From: Sinorhizobium numidicum
Lineage (GTDB): Bacteria; Pseudomonadota; Alphaproteobacteria; Rhizobiales; Rhizobiaceae
Reading direction: 5' to 3'
Assembly: GCF_029892045.1 (NCBI RefSeq)
Contig: NZ_CP120367.1
Span: forward strand, 1,674,001-1,738,000
DNA: 64,000 nt
Shown: positions 9,125 to 17,101 of the stretch, in pieces
How positions within the stretch are numbered: the first letter of the stretch is position 1
How the letters are laid out: every line of letters begins with the position of its first letter
The notes under the pieces: model-generated
Told to the model about the DNA's origin: nothing
Databases searched by the model: none
Seen by the model: only the letters and a program-made list of their open reading frames with translations
Made by a program: the position numbers and the translations under genes

Positions 9125-10225
9125 TCAGACTTCCACGTGCCGCCGGTTCATGCCTTCCTCGGCGCTCTCGCCTAGCCGTTGCCGTCTGTTATGCCGGATC
9201 GAAGACCAGAGCGAGAGACCAATAAGGCTGGCGCCGCCAAGGCCGGTGATGACTTCCGGAATGTGGACCAGTGTCTGGAAATACATCACCACCGAAAGGA
9301 TCAGGATCGCGTAGAAGGCACCATGCTCCAGGTAGCGGTATTCACTGAGCGTACCCTTTTCCACCAGCATGACCGTCATGGAGCGGACATACATGGCACC
9401 GATGCCGAGACCGATCGCGATGACGAAAAGGTTCTGCGTCAGTGCGAAGGCGCCGATGACTCCGTCGAATGAGAAACTGGCGTCGAGCACTTCCAGATAC
9501 AGGAACGCGCCGAATCCGCCCTTGGCCGCCGCACTCATCGTCCTCTGGGAAGCGTCCAGCAACCCACCCACGACCTCGACAACGAGAAAAGTGAGCAGAC
9601 CATAGACGCAGGCATGGACGAAGACGATTGCCTCTTGCCTTTCAAGCAAGGTCGAAAAAGCAAGGATGAGGCTGAGCACAAAGGCGATCTCGATGCCCTT
9701 GATGCTCGCAAAGCGCGCCATCCTGCGTTCAAGCCATGCGACCCAGTGCACATCCTTCTCGTGGTCGAAGAAGTAGTTGAGACCCACCATCATCAGGAAG
9801 GTTCCGCCGAAAGCGGCAATTGGCAGATGCGCCTCGTTCATGATGCGGGCGTACTCTTCGGGCCGCGCTGCGGCAAGGATCACCGCCTCTATGGGACCGA
9901 TGTGCGCCGCGATGACGACGATCAAAAGCGGAAAGACAATGCGCATGCCGAAGACGGCGATGATGATGCCCCAGGTCAGGAACCGCTGCTGCCAGACAGG
10001 CGTCATGTCCTTGAGCTTGTTGGCGTTGACGATCGCGTTGTCGAAGGAGAGCGAAATTTCGAGAACAGCAAGCACCGTGCAAATGAAGAAGACGGTCGCC
10101 GTGCCGCTGAAGGTACCGGTTGATTGCCAACCGAGCCAGGCGCCGAGCAGGAGGCCCAGCGCCGTGGTGATGAAGGCCCATTTGAAGTAACTGAGGGCTG
10201 TCGCTTGCGAACGGGGCTGTGTCAT
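9125..10225 (-). CDS. DUF475 / TerC-like integral membrane protein
   Basis: A 366-residue polytopic inner-membrane protein with about nine hydrophobic segments. Two conserved acidic membrane motifs are visible: EISLSFDNAIVNAN (~residues 57-70) and EVLDASFSFDGVIGAFA (~245-260). This repeated SFDN/SFDG pattern is characteristic of DUF475 and the related TerC family, which are thought to handle metal ions or exoenzyme metallation. GGGGAGG lies just upstream of the ATG. It is monocistronic, ending in the terminator at 9068-9103. The transported species is unknown. Confidence 0.88.
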   Translation of the reverse strand: MTQPRSQATALSYFKWAFITTALGLLLGAWLGWQSTGTFSGTATVFFICTVLAVLEISLSFDNAIVNANKLKDMTPVWQQRFLTWGIIIAVFGMRIVFPLLIVVIAAHIGPIEAVILAAARPEEYARIMNEAHLPIAAFGGTFLMMVGLNYFFDHEKDVHWVAWLERRMARFASIKGIEIAFVLSLILAFSTLLERQEAIVFVHACVYGLLTFLVVEVVGGLLDASQRTMSAAAKGGFGAFLYLEVLDASFSFDGVIGAFALTQNLFVIAIGLGIGAMYVRSMTVMLVEKGTLSEYRYLEHGAFYAILILSVVMYFQTLVHIPEVITGLGGASLIGLSLWSSIRHNRRQRLGESAEEGMNRRHVEV

Positions 10226-10590
10226 GGGCGAACCTCCCCTACGCGCCCCGTCAGCGCGCTGGCAAGCGGGAGATTTCTTACAACAAAAAAGTGCACAGCC
10301 CTACAGGCACATGCGTGAGGCATGAGATCAGTTTTCATGATAGCTAAATCCGCCGGCTTGATTTGCTGGCGGTACCGACATCACGAGAGCGCCGTAAAAC
10401 TCTCGCCAGAGGGGCCCGGCACCAGTGTGTTCCTCCCGCGATCCGATGTCTGAAGGCGGGAGCGCCCTTTTAATTAGCAATGCCGCGCCGGGCGTCAAGG
10501 GGCGAAGCAGGCGGCGCGCGGGCACTGTGCCGTCTCTGCGGCTTGTGCGCAGGAGCGAAAAAAGACACTATTCGCGGTTCGCCTCTCACG
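10226..10590. other. Intergenic region between divergent DUF475 and DUF982 genes
   Basis: No gene recognised. A small hairpin (CCGCC...GGCGG) is visible near 10350-10373. Confidence 0.4.
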
Positions 10591-10615
10591 GGAACCAAAG
10601 TTCGCTCTGCCAGTT
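10591..10615 (+). promoter_or_regulatory. Candidate EcfG (general stress sigma) promoter
   Basis: GGAAC at 10591-10595, 16-base spacer, AGTT at 10612-10615, ending 36 bases before the DUF982 start. It matches the alphaproteobacterial GGAAC-N16/17-(C/G)GTT consensus except for A at the first -10 position. Confidence 0.5.
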
Positions 10616-10651
10616 TTCCATGAGCGATAACAACCTGTGAGGCAAAGCGCC

Positions 10652-10903
10652 ATGCACTGCTTCTGGTGGGATAAGAGCGTCGAGCTGGAACTCGGAGACG
10701 GAGGCAAATATCGCGACGTGAAGAGCACGCGCGAGGCGGTAGAATGCCTGCTGGTGCGCTGGCCGCGCCAGAATGGACGCGCTCTCGCGGCCGCCAAGCG
10801 GACGTGCCTCCAGGCGTTGGAGGGCAAGGTCAAGAGTGAGAAAGCTCGGAGGGCATTCATCAAGGCGGCCGAGGAGGCGCACATCTTCATCCGGAATCAA
10901 TAG
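10652..10903 (+). CDS. DUF982 family protein (copy 1)
   Basis: An 83-residue protein. It shows the DUF982 pattern: a short N-terminal beta part, V-K-S-T-REA, a WP dipeptide (WPRQNGR), then C-x3-AL-x-G and a terminal ARRAFIKAAEEA helix. The family is nearly confined to rhizobia and relatives, is cytoplasmic and has no established function. The ATG at 10652 is preferred to a GTG at 10637. A candidate EcfG promoter sits directly upstream. Related copies lie at 11129, 11397 and 23192, with a doubtful one at 62466. Confidence 0.8.
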   Translation: MHCFWWDKSVELELGDGGKYRDVKSTREAVECLLVRWPRQNGRALAAAKRTCLQALEGKVKSEKARRAFIKAAEEAHIFIRNQ

Positions 10904-11128
10904 CGATACGAAATCCGGATCTGATGCTCGTGCAATCTTGCCGCCGCAAAGCGCCGAAAGCAGGAACCTGCTGCGGATTGAAATCCCGGAGCGTCCCTGG
11001 CGTTCACTTCGGCGCAAGGCGCCCTAGATCAAGGTAGTCGACTCCCGGGCTTGGGGTGCGGCACGCCTGGCGCGTGGGTGCCCGGCTTCGCTTCGCCGGC
11101 CCCGATTTCGGGATGAGGAAGCAAAACG

Positions 11129-11419
11129 ATGTACGAGATGCCATGGAGCAAACCGGTCAATGTCAACATGCTGGACGGCAGATGCCGAACAGTTATCGGC
11201 CCGCTCGACGCGATGAAGTGTCTTAAGAGCGAATGGCCCGTGCGCAATGGGGCCTATTACGGTTGCGCGATCCGCGCCTGCGAGGCGGCGCTCAAGCATA
11301 AGAAGAGACCCGAGGAAGCACGGGCAGCTTTCATCGCCGCCTCCCGGGAAGCCTTCTTAACGATCGTGGCCGCGGCGAGGCAGGAGGAGAAAGCCGATGG
11401 ACACCGGCCCTTGGAATGA
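11129..11419 (+). CDS. DUF982 family protein (copy 2)
   Basis: A 96-residue DUF982 protein with the landmarks GPLDAMKCL, EWPVRNG, CEAAL and EEARAAFIAASREA. GAGGAAG lies 9 bases before the ATG. Its last 23 bases overlap the start of copy 3, so the two form an operon with probable translational coupling. The last ~20 residues (AARQEEKADGHRPLE) are an extra charged tail not seen in the other copies. Function unknown. Confidence 0.8.
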   Translation: MYEMPWSKPVNVNMLDGRCRTVIGPLDAMKCLKSEWPVRNGAYYGCAIRACEAALKHKKRPEEARAAFIAASREAFLTIVAAARQEEKADGHRPLE

Positions 11420-11645
11420 ATGCGTGCCGGTCCGGCTCCCGAATGAAACGGCCGTGCATATGGTATCGAACACACGTCAGGCCGCGGAGCTGCTGGCGAA
11501 AAGCTGGCCGGTCAGCCACGGGAAAGCCTATGAGAACGCAATCGAGGTCTGCCTTGCGGTGCTCGAGCGCGACTACCCTTCTTATATCGCGCGTGCAGCC
11601 TTCGTGGCGGCGGCGAAGGAGGCGCAAGTATATCTGCTGAATTGA
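11397..11645 (+). CDS. DUF982 family protein (copy 3)
   Basis: An 82-residue DUF982 protein with NTRQAAELL, SWPVSHG, C-x3-LE and ARAAFVAAAKEAQVYLL. The strong ribosome site AGGAGG lies inside the 3' end of copy 2, ~10 bases before the ATG. Copies 2 and 3 share the fold pattern but differ clearly at the N-terminus, suggesting an old tandem duplication. Function unknown. Confidence 0.8.
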   Translation: MDTGPWNECVPVRLPNETAVHMVSNTRQAAELLAKSWPVSHGKAYENAIEVCLAVLERDYPSYIARAAFVAAAKEAQVYLLN

Positions 11646-11750
11646 GATCGTTGCGACCCGCCGGCCATTTACTTGCTCGCAACGAGCCTGCGCATGTGGC
11701 GCGTGTTTGAGAGCCACCGGTCCATCCGTTCTTCTGCTTCCGGCAAGAGC

Positions 11751-11775
11751 GGAACTCTTTTTCATTCCAGGGGTT
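11751..11775 (+). promoter_or_regulatory. Candidate EcfG promoter
   Basis: GGAAC at 11751-11755, 16-base spacer, GGTT at 11772-11775; 123 bases upstream of the iron-permease-like gene. Confidence 0.5.
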
Positions 11776-11898
11776 TAGAGGCGAACGAACGGGAAGGGTC
11801 TCGGCCGCACGTCGGTCGATTTTTTGGAGCCGGTCGCGTCCGTCGTCTGGACAACCATGCAAGGTCATAGTGGCACAAAGGGCGGGTCGGGTGCTTGA

Positions 11899-12330
11899 AT
11901 GTCTTGGACAACAAATCGGTTCGGCAAATTCTCGACGACGGTGGCGGAATATACCGGCAGGCCGGTCACGTTCGTGCTCGCTGTTGCCGTGATCGTTCTC
12001 TGGGGCCTCACGGGCCCGTGGTTCGGCTTTTCTGAGACGTGGCAGCTGGTTGTGAATACCGGCACGACGATCATAACGTTTCTGATGGTCTTCGTTCTCC
12101 AGAATTCGCAAAATCGCGACGGTACGGCGCTGCAAGCCAAGCTTGACGAGCTGATCCTGACGAGTTCGGCCGAAAACAAATTCATAGGCATTGAGAAACT
12201 GGACGAGAAGGAGCTCAAACGCCTCAGCGAAATTCTGAGGGAGCATGCACAAAGCGAGGACGATCAGGCGCTTCACAAGAAGATAACCGAAGTAACCGGC
12301 CGACGCGCGAAGGCGGCCAGTCTCGAGTAA
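11899..12330 (+). CDS. Low-affinity iron permease family membrane protein
   Basis: A 143-residue protein with two hydrophobic segments (about residues 22-40 and 50-68) separated by a short GLTGPWFGFSETWQ loop. These are followed by the conserved NSQNRDGTALQAKLDELI stretch and a charged C-terminal region. This is the bacterial low-affinity iron permease (PF04120) pattern. The yeast relatives are much larger, so iron transport by the short bacterial form is unproven. A candidate EcfG promoter lies upstream, consistent with a stress-envelope role. Confidence 0.85.
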   Translation: MSWTTNRFGKFSTTVAEYTGRPVTFVLAVAVIVLWGLTGPWFGFSETWQLVVNTGTTIITFLMVFVLQNSQNRDGTALQAKLDELILTSSAENKFIGIEKLDEKELKRLSEILREHAQSEDDQALHKKITEVTGRRAKAASLE

Positions 12331-12376
12331 CCGCAATTTCGGGCGTCGGCGAAGAGATCCTGGCGGCAAGGCAAGT

Positions 12377-12402
12377 GGAACCAAAAATGGCCCGCAGCCG
12401 TT
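12377..12402 (+). promoter_or_regulatory. Candidate EcfG promoter
   Basis: GGAAC at 12377-12381, 17-base spacer, CGTT at 12399-12402: a full match to the consensus, upstream of the 12534-13687 operon. Confidence 0.6.
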
Positions 12403-12509
12403 TGCCTGACGACCGAAAACGGGATCTAAGAAAGCGAAAAGACTCTAACCCGCATCTCACGCGTCGGAAAACGATCGCGATCCGATTTCATCGTGATCCA
12501 AGCTTTTAG

Positions 12510-12902
<393 letters not shown>

Positions 12903-12904
12903 CG

Positions 12905-13687
12905 ATGACACGCCGATCATCCGTCGCCCTCGTTACCGGTGCAGGATCCGGCATCGGCAGAGCCACGGCACTTACGCTCGCTTCTGAGGGCGTGAGGGTG
13001 GGGGTTTTAGGGCGTACACGCTCCGAGGTCGAAAAGGTGGCCTCCGAAATCAGCGCCGCCGGCGGTCAAGCCCTTGCCCTTGAAGCGGACGTATCGGACG
13101 AGTTGCAGATGCGCAACGCGGTGACGGAACTCCTTTCCGAGTTCGAACACCTGGAAATCGTCGTCGCCAATGCCGGCATCAACGGTGTTTGGGCGCCGAT
13201 CGACGATCTGAAGCCTTTCGAATGGGATGAGACTATCGCGGTGAACCTACGCGGCACTTACCTGACACTTCACACCACGATACCCCATCTGAAGAAGAAC
13301 GGCGGAGGTGCTATTGTCGTCGTCTCGTCGATCAACGGCACCCGAACGTTTACCACGCCCGGGGCGACAGCCTATACCGCTACCAAGGCAGCACAGGTCG
13401 CAATGGTTCAGCAACTGGCTCTGGAGCTCGCAAAACACCGCATTCGGGTGAATGCCGTCTGTCCGGGGGAAATCAAGACGAGCATCGATGAAAACACCAG
13501 TTTGCGCCACGAAGAGGAAACCGCCATTCCGGTCGAGTGGCCGGAGGGCCAGGTTCCGATTACCGGCGGCAAACCGGGTCGCAGCGAGGACGTCGCGGAG
13601 GTTATTCGATTCCTCGTGTCCGATGCCGCGAGGCATATCACCGGAAGCCCTATTTGGGTCGACGGCGGGCAAGGACTACTGAGATAG
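12905..13687 (+). CDS. Short-chain dehydrogenase/reductase (SDR)
   Basis: A 260-residue classical SDR. It has the Rossmann motif TGAGSGIGRA (~residues 11-20), NAG (~88-90), a catalytic serine in the VVSSINGT strand, YTATK (the Y-x3-K pair, ~157-161) and the C-terminal GSPIWVDGGQG loop. The enzyme would oxidise or reduce an alcohol or ketone with NAD(P)H; the substrate cannot be read from sequence. It lies 2 bases after the hypothetical gene and so is probably part of the stress operon. Confidence 0.9.
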   Translation: MTRRSSVALVTGAGSGIGRATALTLASEGVRVGVLGRTRSEVEKVASEISAAGGQALALEADVSDELQMRNAVTELLSEFEHLEIVVANAGINGVWAPIDDLKPFEWDETIAVNLRGTYLTLHTTIPHLKKNGGGAIVVVSSINGTRTFTTPGATAYTATKAAQVAMVQQLALELAKHRIRVNAVCPGEIKTSIDENTSLRHEEETAIPVEWPEGQVPITGGKPGRSEDVAEVIRFLVSDAARHITGSPIWVDGGQGLLR

Positions 13688-13724
13688 AGCGGCCGGTCAA
13701 CGGAAGCCGCTGCGTCATGCCAGC

Positions 13725-13919
13725 CTATTTTCCCTTTGTCTTACCGGCGTCTCTAAGCTTGCCGCGATGCGGGTCCTTCAGATTCTCACCGACCGCGTCC
13801 CGGTCTCGTTCAGGATCATCCTTGGCGGGGAGATAGCCTCGCGGCCGCGTCTCCTCTGGACCTTCCCATCTCGGTGATTGCTCCGTCGTGCCGGCGGGTC
13901 CCGTTTTTGGCGTTTTCAT
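13725..13919 (-). CDS. Small hydrophilic protein
   Basis: A 64-residue, very charged and proline-rich protein (MKTPKTGPAGTTEQSPRWEG... to KTKGK). It has no hydrophobic segment and is probably intrinsically disordered. The start at 13919 has GGAGAC 7 bases upstream, and a full-match EcfG promoter lies at 13953-13977. It resembles small stress-induced hydrophilic proteins, but no family was recognised. Confidence 0.6.
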   Translation of the reverse strand: MKTPKTGPAGTTEQSPRWEGPEETRPRGYLPAKDDPERDRDAVGENLKDPHRGKLRDAGKTKGK

Positions 13920-13952
13920 CTCAGTCTCCAAGAACGAATATCTTTCATTGCA

Positions 13953-13977
13953 AACGGCGGCGACTGCAAATCGTTCC
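13953..13977 (-). promoter_or_regulatory. Candidate EcfG promoter, leftward
   Basis: On the minus strand GGAAC, 16-base spacer, CGTT; the -10 end lies 33 bases upstream of the start at 13919. Confidence 0.6.
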
Positions 13978-14143
13978 GGTGCACTCTGCTCGCCTTGCCG
14001 CGCGCTTAAGACCAAACTCGCCTCTATCCGAGTTTTTGAGCTGGCCTCTAGCGCGGGATGACGAAAAGTATGCGCGGCTTCCGTCTGCATCCACTCTAAA
14101 TTACTACAATCGGTCACGTTCATGAGTTTGGATTCGACCCCTC

Positions 14144-14175
14144 AAGAAAAGGGCCCCACCGGCGTGGTGGAGCCC
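14144..14175 (-). terminator. Rho-independent terminator, leftward
   Basis: Stem GGGCCCCACC with GGTGGAGCCC around a 5-base loop (one bulge); read leftward it runs into TTTTCTT. It follows the leftward pair at 14321-14826. The rest of 13978-14320 shows no gene. Confidence 0.65.
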
Positions 14176-14320
14176 ACTACATGCACCAGTAATATGAGAC
14201 CGCGCGGATCCGTAGGGGCTTGCGGAGAGGGAACTGTTTCCACGCGATCCGACAATTAAACTTGGAGGAAGACGCTTTGTTCCAGACGGTAGCGTGGAAA
14301 TCTTGTCGATACCTCGATTT

Positions 14321-14569
14321 TTACCAGAACCGCTGCATTCGCGCCGGAGGAGAAGACGTTCCGAGTAGATAGCCAGCAGCGAAGGCAAGGGTTGCGACGA
14401 GCAGCAACGTGCTGCCGACGGCTGTCGGATGCTCGCGAGCCGTCCCGGCGACCACCGCCGCCTCGTCGCGCATGTACCGCGCCGCCTCCTGCGTCCTGGT
14501 TTTCACGTTCCCGGTATCGGTCGGTTTGCCGGTAAAGCCGGCCTTGAGAGTTTTCGGTGTTGCTGCCAT
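14321..14569 (-). CDS. Small protein with C-terminal membrane segment
   Basis: An 82-residue protein. The hydrophilic N-terminal ~40 residues (MAATPKTLKAGFTGK...) precede an EHPTAVGSTLLLVATLAFAAGYLLG segment that would form one membrane helix. The last residues are short and polar. This arrangement recalls the DUF883/ElaB-like small anchored proteins, but the resemblance is only architectural. The ATG at 14569 is chosen for its AGGAAC ribosome site; an ATG 5 codons upstream is possible. It follows the 14826 gene by 11 bases in one operon. Confidence 0.65.
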   Translation of the reverse strand: MAATPKTLKAGFTGKPTDTGNVKTRTQEAARYMRDEAAVVAGTAREHPTAVGSTLLLVATLAFAAGYLLGTSSPPARMQRFW

Positions 14570-14580
14570 CGTCCTGTTCC

Positions 14581-14826
14581 TCAATCCTGATCCTTCATAC
14601 CGGGTAACGGATAGCGCTGATCGTCATCCTCCAGGTCGGACTTCACGATGTAATCGTCCTTCTTCGACCGCATTGCTTCGCGCAACGCCCGATGGCTCGG
14701 AAGATCGTCCGCCTCAATCGGTGGTTTTTTTGCGTCCGGATGCAGGTCACTGTCGCTCTTGATCGGCCCACCCTTGTCAGCGGCGCCCGTCGTCACGCCC
14801 ATCGGTTGCTTTTTGCCCTTTTCCAT
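14581..14826 (-). CDS. Small acidic/charged hypothetical protein
   Basis: An 81-residue highly charged protein (MEKGKKQPMGVTT..., ending PLPGMKDQD) with no hydrophobic core, so probably disordered. GAGGAGG lies 6 bases before the ATG at 14826. It is the first gene of a two-gene leftward operon with a full-match EcfG promoter at 14856-14880. No family recognised. Confidence 0.65.
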   Translation of the reverse strand: MEKGKKQPMGVTTGAADKGGPIKSDSDLHPDAKKPPIEADDLPSHRALREAMRSKKDDYIVKSDLEDDDQRYPLPGMKDQD

Positions 14827-14855
14827 GTCGGCCTCCTCAACGTTCGTCATGGGTC

Positions 14856-14880
14856 AACGTCGAGCGGAAGGCGAAGTTCC
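14856..14880 (-). promoter_or_regulatory. Candidate EcfG promoter, leftward
   Basis: On the minus strand GGAAC, 16-base spacer, CGTT; 30 bases upstream of the start at 14826. Confidence 0.6.
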
Positions 14881-14934
14881 ATCGCCCCAGCGCTACCACG
14901 TGCAGCGACATGAGCCCCCCGCCGAAGCGACGGT

Positions 14935-15066
14935 TCAGTCGACGGTTGCAGGAAGGCGTGTACCGCTTTGTTCTCTCGGCACCTGGTCGGCAGCGTTATA
15001 GATCAACAGCGCAAGAGCCGCCGCCGTCAGGATAACGATACCAGCAAGAATGGTGCGCGGTTTCAT
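14935..15066 (-). CDS. Very small single-pass membrane protein
   Basis: A 43-residue frame, MKPRTILAGIVILTAAALAL..., with a positive N-terminus, one membrane helix and a short polar tail. The frame is open 19 codons further upstream, but the membrane protein proper begins here. A weaker EcfG-like site lies at 15089-15114. Very short proteins of this kind accompany general-stress genes in rhizobia; function unknown. Confidence 0.45.
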   Translation of the reverse strand: MKPRTILAGIVILTAAALALLIYNAADQVPREQSGTRLPATVD

Positions 15067-15088
15067 TCGCAATCGTCCAGGCCGACAA

Positions 15089-15114
15089 AACTCCGGCAGT
15101 GCAGTTTTGGTTCC
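15089..15114 (-). promoter_or_regulatory. Weak EcfG-like promoter, leftward
   Basis: On the minus strand GGAAC, 17-base spacer, AGTT, upstream of the 43-residue membrane protein. The first -10 base departs from consensus. Confidence 0.35.
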
Positions 15115-15141
15115 GCCGGCCATCGGCTATTCCAATGCCCG

Positions 15142-15166
15142 GGAACAAAGGGGGTGGGCCTGAGTT
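15142..15166 (+). promoter_or_regulatory. Candidate EcfG promoter
   Basis: GGAAC at 15142-15146, 16-base spacer, AGTT at 15163-15166; 72 bases upstream of the SDR gene. Confidence 0.45.
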
Positions 15167-15237
15167 AGGCCCGCGAGTTTGCGAGCGCGACGATGCAAGA
15201 TCATGCGGCGTGCAGCTTGCCGAGGAGTTCTTGACCG

Positions 15238-16095
15238 ATGGAAAACTACCCCCGCCCTCCGTTTCAACCTCAGTCCCAAGAGATACCCGGAACCACCGAT
15301 CGCATGCAGCCGCTACCGGACCACGGGGAGAATTCCTACAAGGGATCTGGTCGTCTGCAAGGCAAGAGAGCCATCATCACCGGCGGCGACAGCGGCATCG
15401 GGAGGGCTGTGGCGATTGCTTATGCCCGAGAGGGCGCGGACGTCCTCATCTCCTATCTCAGCGAGCATGAGGATGCCAAAGCAACCCAGGCCCTTGTCCA
15501 GGAAGCGGGCCGCAAGGCCGTGCTCGTCGCCGGCGACATTCAGTCTTCCGCTCATTGCAGGCGAATTGTCGATACGGCCGTAAAGGAGCTTGGCGGCATC
15601 GATATTCTCGTGAACAACGCCGCCCACCAATCGTCTTTCAAGACCATCGAAGATATCCCCGACGACGAATGGGAGCTAACTTTCAAGGTGAACGTACACG
15701 CGACCTTCTACCTGACGAAGGCGGCGGTACCGCATATGAAGAGTGGCAGCGCCATCATCAATACCATCTCCATCAATGCCGACAGTCCCAATCCCAGCCT
15801 TTTGGCCTATGCGGCCACGAAAGGGGCACTTCAGAATTTCACGGCGGGTCTGTCGCAAATATTGGCTGAAAAAGGCATACGCGCGAATGCCGTGGCGCCG
15901 GGCCCGATCTGGACGCCGCTGATCCCCTCCACGCTTCCCGAGGATTCGGTCATCAACTTCGGCAAGCAGGTTCCGATGAAGAGGCCCGGGCAACCGGCGG
16001 AACTCGCCTCGACCTTCGTGATGCTTGCCGATCCGATCTCAAGCTACGTTTCGGGCGCGACGATCGCCGTCACCGGCGGGAAGCCGATCCTATAG
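15238..16095 (+). CDS. SDR oxidoreductase with N-terminal extension (YhdF/YghA-like)
   Basis: A 285-residue SDR with a ~40-residue proline-rich N-terminal extension (MENYPRPPFQPQSQEIPG...). The Rossmann motif TGGDSGIGRA is at ~48-57, NNAA at ~126, a catalytic serine in the NTISINADSPN strand, and YAATK at ~190. Extended SDRs of this subgroup are repeatedly found among general-stress genes in bacteria; their substrates are not established. GAGGAG precedes the ATG, and an EcfG-like promoter is upstream. It converges with the GntR gene. Confidence 0.9.
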   Translation: MENYPRPPFQPQSQEIPGTTDRMQPLPDHGENSYKGSGRLQGKRAIITGGDSGIGRAVAIAYAREGADVLISYLSEHEDAKATQALVQEAGRKAVLVAGDIQSSAHCRRIVDTAVKELGGIDILVNNAAHQSSFKTIEDIPDDEWELTFKVNVHATFYLTKAAVPHMKSGSAIINTISINADSPNPSLLAYAATKGALQNFTAGLSQILAEKGIRANAVAPGPIWTPLIPSTLPEDSVINFGKQVPMKRPGQPAELASTFVMLADPISSYVSGATIAVTGGKPIL

Positions 16096-16130
16096 ACGTT
16101 CGACCGCGACGGTTCATGTCGAGACCGCTG

Positions 16131-16871
16131 CTACTTGCGCGCCAGGCTGAAAGAGAAATGGCTGCCGCGGTGATAGTCGATGGCGTAGATCACCGGCATG
16201 CCGGTCGTGTCATAGCAGGTTTCACGGATCAGCAACGCCGGACCGAAATCCTTGAGATCATTGCGCGCGATCACGTCTTCCGGCAGCATGACCGCCGATA
16301 CGGTTGCAGCCGACATTCGCGGCCGGTGCTTATATCTCTCAAGCAGAGCGAGGAGAGAACCGCTCCAGTCGATATCGTAAAGGCGCGCCGGCACAATGCT
16401 GCGCGGCACGTAGTCGACGCAGTACATGATCGGTTCGTCCTGCTCCAGACGCAACCGCTCGATGCGGATCACGCGCTCGCCGGCGCCAAGCTTCAGTCTT
16501 TCGGCGGTCGTCTCATCCGGCGCCTCTTCCGAAATGGACAGAACCTTGTTCACGGTCGTGTATCCGTAATGGCGCGCCATATCGGTGACGCTCTCGAACA
16601 CGGTAATCGGTCGCTCCACCTGGACCGCCGCGGTCGGAGAGACGAAGCGGCCCCGTCCATGCTCGACATAGATCATATCGTCCTGCTCCAGGAGCTTCAG
16701 AGCCTCGCGCAGCGCTGGACGTGATATCTTGAAGCGTTGCGTGAGCTGCGATTCCGTCGGCAGTTTATCGCCGGGCCTCAGCCCCTCGTCCCGGATGAGA
16801 TCGGCAATGCGGTCGCGAAGCTGGATCACCAGCGTGCGCGTGTCGCGGAGGGGCTCGTCCAATTCTTTCAC
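16131..16871 (-). CDS. GntR-family (HutC/UTRA) transcriptional regulator
   Basis: A 246-residue regulator. The winged-helix DNA-binding domain spans residues ~12-78 (LPTESQLTQRFKISRPALRE recognition region, GRGRFV wing). The C-terminal UTRA effector domain spans ~95-240. The start codon is GTG at 16871. It is divergent from the SIS/kinase pair and is the likely regulator of the surrounding cluster. UTRA regulators bind small ligands, often sugar phosphates, so an Amadori 6-phosphate would fit (inference). TTGTCTGACAA-type sites lie in front of it and of both catabolic units. Confidence 0.9.
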   Translation of the reverse strand: MKELDEPLRDTRTLVIQLRDRIADLIRDEGLRPGDKLPTESQLTQRFKISRPALREALKLLEQDDMIYVEHGRGRFVSPTAAVQVERPITVFESVTDMARHYGYTTVNKVLSISEEAPDETTAERLKLGAGERVIRIERLRLEQDEPIMYCVDYVPRSIVPARLYDIDWSGSLLALLERYKHRPRMSAATVSAVMLPEDVIARNDLKDFGPALLIRETCYDTTGMPVIYAIDYHRGSHFSFSLARK

Positions 16872-16891
16872 CTCGCGGCATTCTTCTCAGC

Positions 16892-16913
16892 GTCAGACGT
16901 TCTTGTCTGACAA
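16892..16913. promoter_or_regulatory. Candidate operator of the GntR regulator, site 1
   Basis: GTCAGAC at 16892-16898 and GTCTGAC at 16905-16911 form an inverted repeat; the core TTGTCTGACAA is at 16903-16913, just upstream of the regulator start. Similar cores recur at 17039 and 22871. Confidence 0.5.
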
Positions 16914-17030
16914 ATTTCGCAAGGTCAAGCGTGCGGCGAATTTCCCGGTGAGACCGGCGTGAAAGGCCGCTGCTGCGACATCACCTGATACACCATACTC
17001 ATGAAACGCAGCTTGACACATCCACATTAT

Positions 17031-17053
17031 GATGTCAGTTGTCTTACAACATC
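17031..17053. promoter_or_regulatory. Candidate operator, site 2
   Basis: TTGTCTTACAA at 17039-17049, extended by GATGT on the left and ACATC on the right into a longer dyad. A TTGACA box at 17013-17018 lies just upstream. The site precedes the SIS-kinase unit. Confidence 0.5.
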
Positions 17054-17101
17054 TCCAGGAACGGCGACGCGGCCGCGACAGCACCCAAGCGAGAAACGAG
17101 C

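Noticed and set aside
15179..15583. Frames overlapping the extended SDR start
   Set aside because: They are alternative frames of the SDR gene; the Rossmann motif is only in the 15238 frame.
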